Origin: JADGRF01 sp036382515
GTDB taxonomy: Bacteria > Myxococcota_A > Polyangia > Polyangiales > JAFGIB01
Direction of reading: 5' to 3'
Length of the DNA: 64,000 nt
Assembly (NCBI GenBank): GCA_036382515.1
Contig: DASVHQ010000046.1
Span: 19,778 to 83,777, forward strand
In this document: positions 60,761 to 64,000 of the stretch, piece by piece
How positions within the stretch are numbered: position 1 is the stretch's first letter
Layout of the letters: each line of letters opens with the position of its first letter
Made by a program: the position numbers and the translations under genes
Notes under the pieces: model-generated
Database searches by the model: none
Told to the model about the DNA's origin: nothing
Seen by the model: only the letters and a program-made list of their open reading frames with translations

Positions 60761-61432
60761 CTACTTCGCCTTGATCTCGACGCGGCGGTCCTTGGCCCAC
60801 GACGCCTCGTCGGTGCCGGTTGCCTGCTCTTCACCCATCGACGAATAGGACATGGTCGCGTCGGTGCCGAGGGTCTTCAGGTACTGCTGTGCGCTCTGCG
60901 CGCGGTGGTCGCCGAGCGCGAGGTTGTACTCTTCGGTGCCGCGCGGGTCGGTCATGCCGGTGACGTGCACCGACTTGATGCCGCGCTCGCGGATGCAGTT
61001 GGCGTCGCGCTGCAGGTCCGAACGGGCGCTGTCTGCGACCGTGCTGGAGTCGAAGTCGAAGTAGACAGGCGCGAGCTCACACTGGCCGGCCACGGGTGTG
61101 GGGGCTGCCGGCGGTGCCACGCTCTGAGTCTGCGTGACGCACGCGTGCTCCACGCAGTCCTGACCCACGCCGCACTGACCGGAGGAGGTGCAATAGCCGG
61201 GAACCGCCTGGCAGGCGCCTGACGCACAGCGCTGGCTGGCGCCGCAGTCTTGATCGCCGCGGCACTGCTGGCAGAGCTTGTTCACGCAGAACTCACCCTT
61301 GTGGCAGTCCTTATCCTGGTCACACTTCGGATAGCTCGGGCTGCACCCGAACACGGACAACGCGACCGCGCTCAAGAGTGCGAACGTGAACAGCCCATGT
61401 GCGAGCCCCGATTTGCTGCCATTGCGGCTCAT
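60761..61432 (-). CDS. Pal-like OmpA-domain lipoprotein with Cys-rich insert
   Basis: 223 residues from ATG 61432, eight bases from AGGAG; an ATG at 61438 is too close to it. After the lipobox (LSVFGC) come about 70 residues with eleven Cys (CDQDKDCHKGEFC, CCG-type knots), then an OmpA/Pal peptidoglycan-binding domain (PVYFDFDSSTVADSA, GMTDPRGTEEYNLALGDHRA, DRRVEIK). The Cys-rich insert is not part of normal Pal. A perfect -35 TTGACA (61502-61497, minus) lies upstream but the -10 is weak. Followed directly by the CpoB-like gene. Confidence 0.88.
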   Translation of the reverse strand: MSRNGSKSGLAHGLFTFALLSAVALSVFGCSPSYPKCDQDKDCHKGEFCVNKLCQQCRGDQDCGASQRCASGACQAVPGYCTSSGQCGVGQDCVEHACVTQTQSVAPPAAPTPVAGQCELAPVYFDFDSSTVADSARSDLQRDANCIRERGIKSVHVTGMTDPRGTEEYNLALGDHRAQSAQQYLKTLGTDATMSYSSMGEEQATGTDEASWAKDRRVEIKAK

Positions 61433-61535
61433 ATCCATATCTCCTCCCTGCTAGCTCCCAGCAGGTGAACGGCTGCGTAGTCCACGTGGTACGGCTTGTC
61501 AACGCCTTGTGCGACCCGTACATTCCCGCCCTTCG

Positions 61536-62945
61536 ATGGCGCTTGCAGCAGACGGCAAGCCAGGCACATTTCTTGCGCTGGCAGACGTGAAGCGCGTTTT
61601 GTTTCTTGCGGTACCAGCCATGCTGGCGCTGCTGACGCAAACTGCGATCAATCTCGTCGACACCTATTTCATGGGCTTCTTGCCCGAGCCCGAGCGCAGC
61701 GACGGCCAGGCGATGCTCTCGTTCGCGCTCACCTTGCTGTGGGCCATCGGCGGCTTCCTCTCGGCGATCTCGGTCGGCACACAGGCGTTGGTCGGTCGGC
61801 GCGAAGGCCAGAGCCACCCGCACGAGAGCGGTGGCGTGCTGGCCAACGCCGTGGTGCTCGCTGTCGTGAGCAGCACAGTCGTGTCAATCGTCGCGTTCCT
61901 GTGCATCCCGTCGATCTTCCGTCTGGTGTCGACGCACGAGGACTACATCCGCGTCGGCACCGCGTACACGCAGTGGCGCTTCGTGGGCTGCGTGTCCATG
62001 GTCGTCACGGCCGCGTACAAATCGTTCTACGATGGCACCGGCCGCACCTACGTGCACTTCTGGGCCGCGCTGTTCATGAACGTCGTGAACGTGCTGCTCT
62101 GCTACGCGCTGATCTTCGGTGAGCTCGGGGCGCCGCGCATGGGCGTGGCAGGCGCTGGGCTCGCGGCTGCGGTGTCCTCGTGGGTGGGCCTGGGCGCGAT
62201 GATTCTCTTCTCGATGCGCGCGGTCGACCGCGACAAGTACCGGCCCTATCGCAGCGGCGTGCTCTCTCTCTCCATGATGAAGAACTTGGCGCGTCTGTCC
62301 GTGCCATCCGGCGTTGCCACCACCGTGGTGATGACGGGCTTCATCCTGTTCATCCGCATCGTGCACGTGTTCGACAATCAAGCCGAGGCGAACGGCGGCA
62401 CAGAGTCGATCTACGGCGCAGCCACGACCATCATCATCAATGTGCTCAGCCTCACGTTCTTCTCGTGCATGGCGTTCGGCGTCTCCACGGCCACGCTGGT
62501 CTCGCAGAGCCTGGGCGCGCGCGATCCCGACAGCGCAGAGCGCTACGCGTGGAGCAGCGTGAAGATCGCCGTCATGGCTTTCGGCGTGCTCGGCCTGCAC
62601 GAGGTGCTCTACCCCGAGTTCTGGATCGGCATCTTCAACAAGTCGCCCGAGGTGATCGCCGCCGGGGCTTCGTCGATGCGCCTGATGGGCGCGGCGGGTC
62701 CTTTGATCGCGGCCGCCATGATCCTCACTCAGGCGCTCTTCGGCGCCGGCAACCCGCGCTTCGTGATGATCGTCGAGCTGTGCCTGCACTTCGGCGTGCT
62801 CTTGCCCGCGGCGTACTGCGGCGGCATCGTGCTGCACGGGGGCCTTTTGGGCGTGTGGTCCGCGGCGGCGCTTTACGCCGCCTTGCTCGCCGGCATCATG
62901 GCCTGGAAGTTCCGCTCGGGCAGCTGGAAGACCATCGACATCTGA
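61536..62945 (+). CDS. MATE-family efflux transporter
   Basis: 469 residues with about 12 membrane helices in two related halves. From ATG 61536 (GTG 61509 is in frame): VLFLAVPAMLALLTQTAINLVDTYFMG opens the first half and RLSVPSGVATTVVMTGFILF the second. Such proteins export drugs or metabolites using Na+ or H+ gradients. Divergent from the Pal-like gene. Substrate unknown. Confidence 0.9.
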   Translation: MALAADGKPGTFLALADVKRVLFLAVPAMLALLTQTAINLVDTYFMGFLPEPERSDGQAMLSFALTLLWAIGGFLSAISVGTQALVGRREGQSHPHESGGVLANAVVLAVVSSTVVSIVAFLCIPSIFRLVSTHEDYIRVGTAYTQWRFVGCVSMVVTAAYKSFYDGTGRTYVHFWAALFMNVVNVLLCYALIFGELGAPRMGVAGAGLAAAVSSWVGLGAMILFSMRAVDRDKYRPYRSGVLSLSMMKNLARLSVPSGVATTVVMTGFILFIRIVHVFDNQAEANGGTESIYGAATTIIINVLSLTFFSCMAFGVSTATLVSQSLGARDPDSAERYAWSSVKIAVMAFGVLGLHEVLYPEFWIGIFNKSPEVIAAGASSMRLMGAAGPLIAAAMILTQALFGAGNPRFVMIVELCLHFGVLLPAAYCGGIVLHGGLLGVWSAAALYAALLAGIMAWKFRSGSWKTIDI

Positions 62946-62953
62946 CGCGCGCG

Positions 62954-63997
62954 TTACGCGGTTTCGCGGCGACGACCGAGCGCTGCGATGGCGCGGGCCA
63001 GCAGCACGAAGCCGAGCGTCATGGTGAGCAGGCGCCCGGGCGCGCGCGGCCCGTAACCGGAGGCCAAGAGCAGTAGCGTGGCCGCGGCGGCCTGCAGGCG
63101 AGCACCGCCGCCCGCGACCATGGCGTTCACGGCGGCCGCGAGGGCCAGACACATGGGCAGTGCGTAGACGGCGGGCGCGCGGTCGAGCAAAAGACCCACA
63201 CGCTGCGCGTTGTACAGCACGATCGCGAAGTCCTTGTGCAGCTCCGCATGCGCGACGCGCAGGCCGTAGCCCGCCCCGAGCAGCGTGAGCAGCCCAGCAG
63301 CCCGTGCGACGAGTTGACGCGAGCTGACACCGCGCGCGGCCAAGAGCGGGAAGCTGCCCAGCAAGAGGCCGAGGTAGCAGAGCTCGCCCAGCGCCTGCAT
63401 GGTCTCGTAGGCGCGATGCTTCCAGGGGTCGAGCTGCACGTCGGTCGTGAGCTCGAGCAGCACGCACAGCACGTTGAGCAGCGGCAGCGCGGTGGCGAAG
63501 CCCGCGACGCTGCGCGTCAGCCACGAGCCGGCGAGGTCGAGCGCGCGCATGCCAATCGCCACACACAGCAAGTTGGCGGCGCCGACGGCGAAGTAGACGT
63601 GCTCCCGCGTCGTGTGTGTGCGATCCAGGAAGGTCGCCACGATCACCTCGCGCAAGAGGACCGTCAGGAAGATCACCAGCAAGAGCCGGCTGCGTGCGTT
63701 CAGCAACACACCGCCGCGCCAGGTCGACAGCGCGCAGGCACAGAGCGCGATCAGGCCCGCGATCACTGCCAGGTTCTCGGAGAACTCGCCGGCTTGCGTG
63801 AGCGGCTTGAGCAGCGCCGACGCCGTGCCCGTGCCCAGCGCCGGGATCGCGCCCTGGTTGAGGGCCATCGAGGCGAGCGCTGCCAGCGCCGTCATGAACG
63901 CCAGCGGCGGCACAGCCTCGAGCGCGGTCCACGCCGCGTCCGCACGCGACGCGACGTCCGGTGCGCGCGGCTGCACCAGCGACCCGCCGTCGTTCAC
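62954..63997 (-). CDS. Polytopic membrane protein, possibly incomplete at window edge
   Basis: 347 residues if it begins at GTG 63997, three bases from the window edge, so the true start may lie outside. About eight to nine membrane helices are separated by short loops; conserved-looking polar positions include FLDRTHTTREHVYFAVGAANLL and ELHKDFAIVLYNAQRV. No family recognised. It ends eight bases from the convergent MATE gene. Confidence 0.6.
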   Translation of the reverse strand: MNDGGSLVQPRAPDVASRADAAWTALEAVPPLAFMTALAALASMALNQGAIPALGTGTASALLKPLTQAGEFSENLAVIAGLIALCACALSTWRGGVLLNARSRLLLVIFLTVLLREVIVATFLDRTHTTREHVYFAVGAANLLCVAIGMRALDLAGSWLTRSVAGFATALPLLNVLCVLLELTTDVQLDPWKHRAYETMQALGELCYLGLLLGSFPLLAARGVSSRQLVARAAGLLTLLGAGYGLRVAHAELHKDFAIVLYNAQRVGLLLDRAPAVYALPMCLALAAAVNAMVAGGGARLQAAAATLLLLASGYGPRAPGRLLTMTLGFVLLARAIAALGRRRETA

Positions 63998-64000
63998 GCT

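Noticed and set aside
61884..63932. 682-residue minus-strand frame over the MATE and membrane-protein genes
   Set aside because: Low-complexity Arg/Ala/His composition; both underlying genes show membrane-helix patterns in other frames.

Overview
The window looks like a chromosomal segment of a GC-rich, Gram-negative predator-type bacterium of the Myxococcota, most likely the Polyangia. The grounds are the lipoprotein load, two Hanks-type Ser/Thr kinases with C-terminal membrane anchors, a receiver/DUF4388 protein, a VIT-vWA protein with an AgmX-like tail, Cys-rich 'DxNPCT' surface repeats and a delta-type GspC domain. This placement is inferred from gene content and was not computed from the 16S gene.

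Layout. 1-7.4 kb: lipoproteins, then pnp and rpsO separated by a structured 500-bp leader, and a secreted VIT-vWA protein. 7.4-12.5 kb: small lipoprotein, zinc-ribbon Ser/Thr kinase, and a large receiver-DUF4388-TM-TPR protein. 12.7-21.4 kb: a co-directional surface-polysaccharide block (IPT/TIG lipoprotein, WlbB-like acetyltransferase, DegT-type aminotransferase, membrane EEP phosphatase-like protein, AsnB-type amidotransferase, Wzx-like flippase), then CmoA, a second methyltransferase and a small lipoprotein. 21.4-28.7 kb: TerB-like gene, TldD/TldE pair, the leftward operon dtd-coaE-SDR-small sigma-like protein, and astA.

28.7-34.6 kb: one complete rRNA operon (two promoters, 16S, tRNA-Ile(GAU), tRNA-Ala(UGC), 23S, 5S, strong terminator) with clear processing stalks. 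34.8-50.4 kb: AsmA-like/GT51 glycosyltransferase fusion, LtaS-like sulfatase-fold protein, polysaccharide deacetylase, giant Cys-rich lipoprotein with a 735-bp internal tandem duplication, SMP-30-like lipoprotein, unknown membrane protein, acyl-CoA dehydrogenase remnant, acs. 50.4-57.5 kb: OM protein, ECF sigma/FecR pair, tmk, stand-alone GspC-like lipoprotein, lone SctQ/FliM-type SPOA protein divergent from a second Ser/Thr kinase. 57.7-64 kb: ctaB, an ABC-ATPase stump fused to the sco1 frame, sco1, DUF420 gene, then CpoB/YbgF-like and Pal-like genes, a MATE transporter and a membrane protein at the edge.

The most unusual signal is non-coding. Two 72-nt elements about 51 kb apart (4054-4125 and 55016-55087) share identical 15-nt ends and the same length. 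The central 42 nt differs widely in sequence but keeps the same hairpin through five two-sided compensatory base-pair changes. Each copy is nested in its own, unrelated outer inverted repeat. I do not recognise the family. Other candidates are a 114-aa protein resembling sigma-70 regions 1.1 and 3 without regions 2 and 4, a thymidylate kinase whose P-loop lacks the usual lysine, and two truncated-gene remnants.
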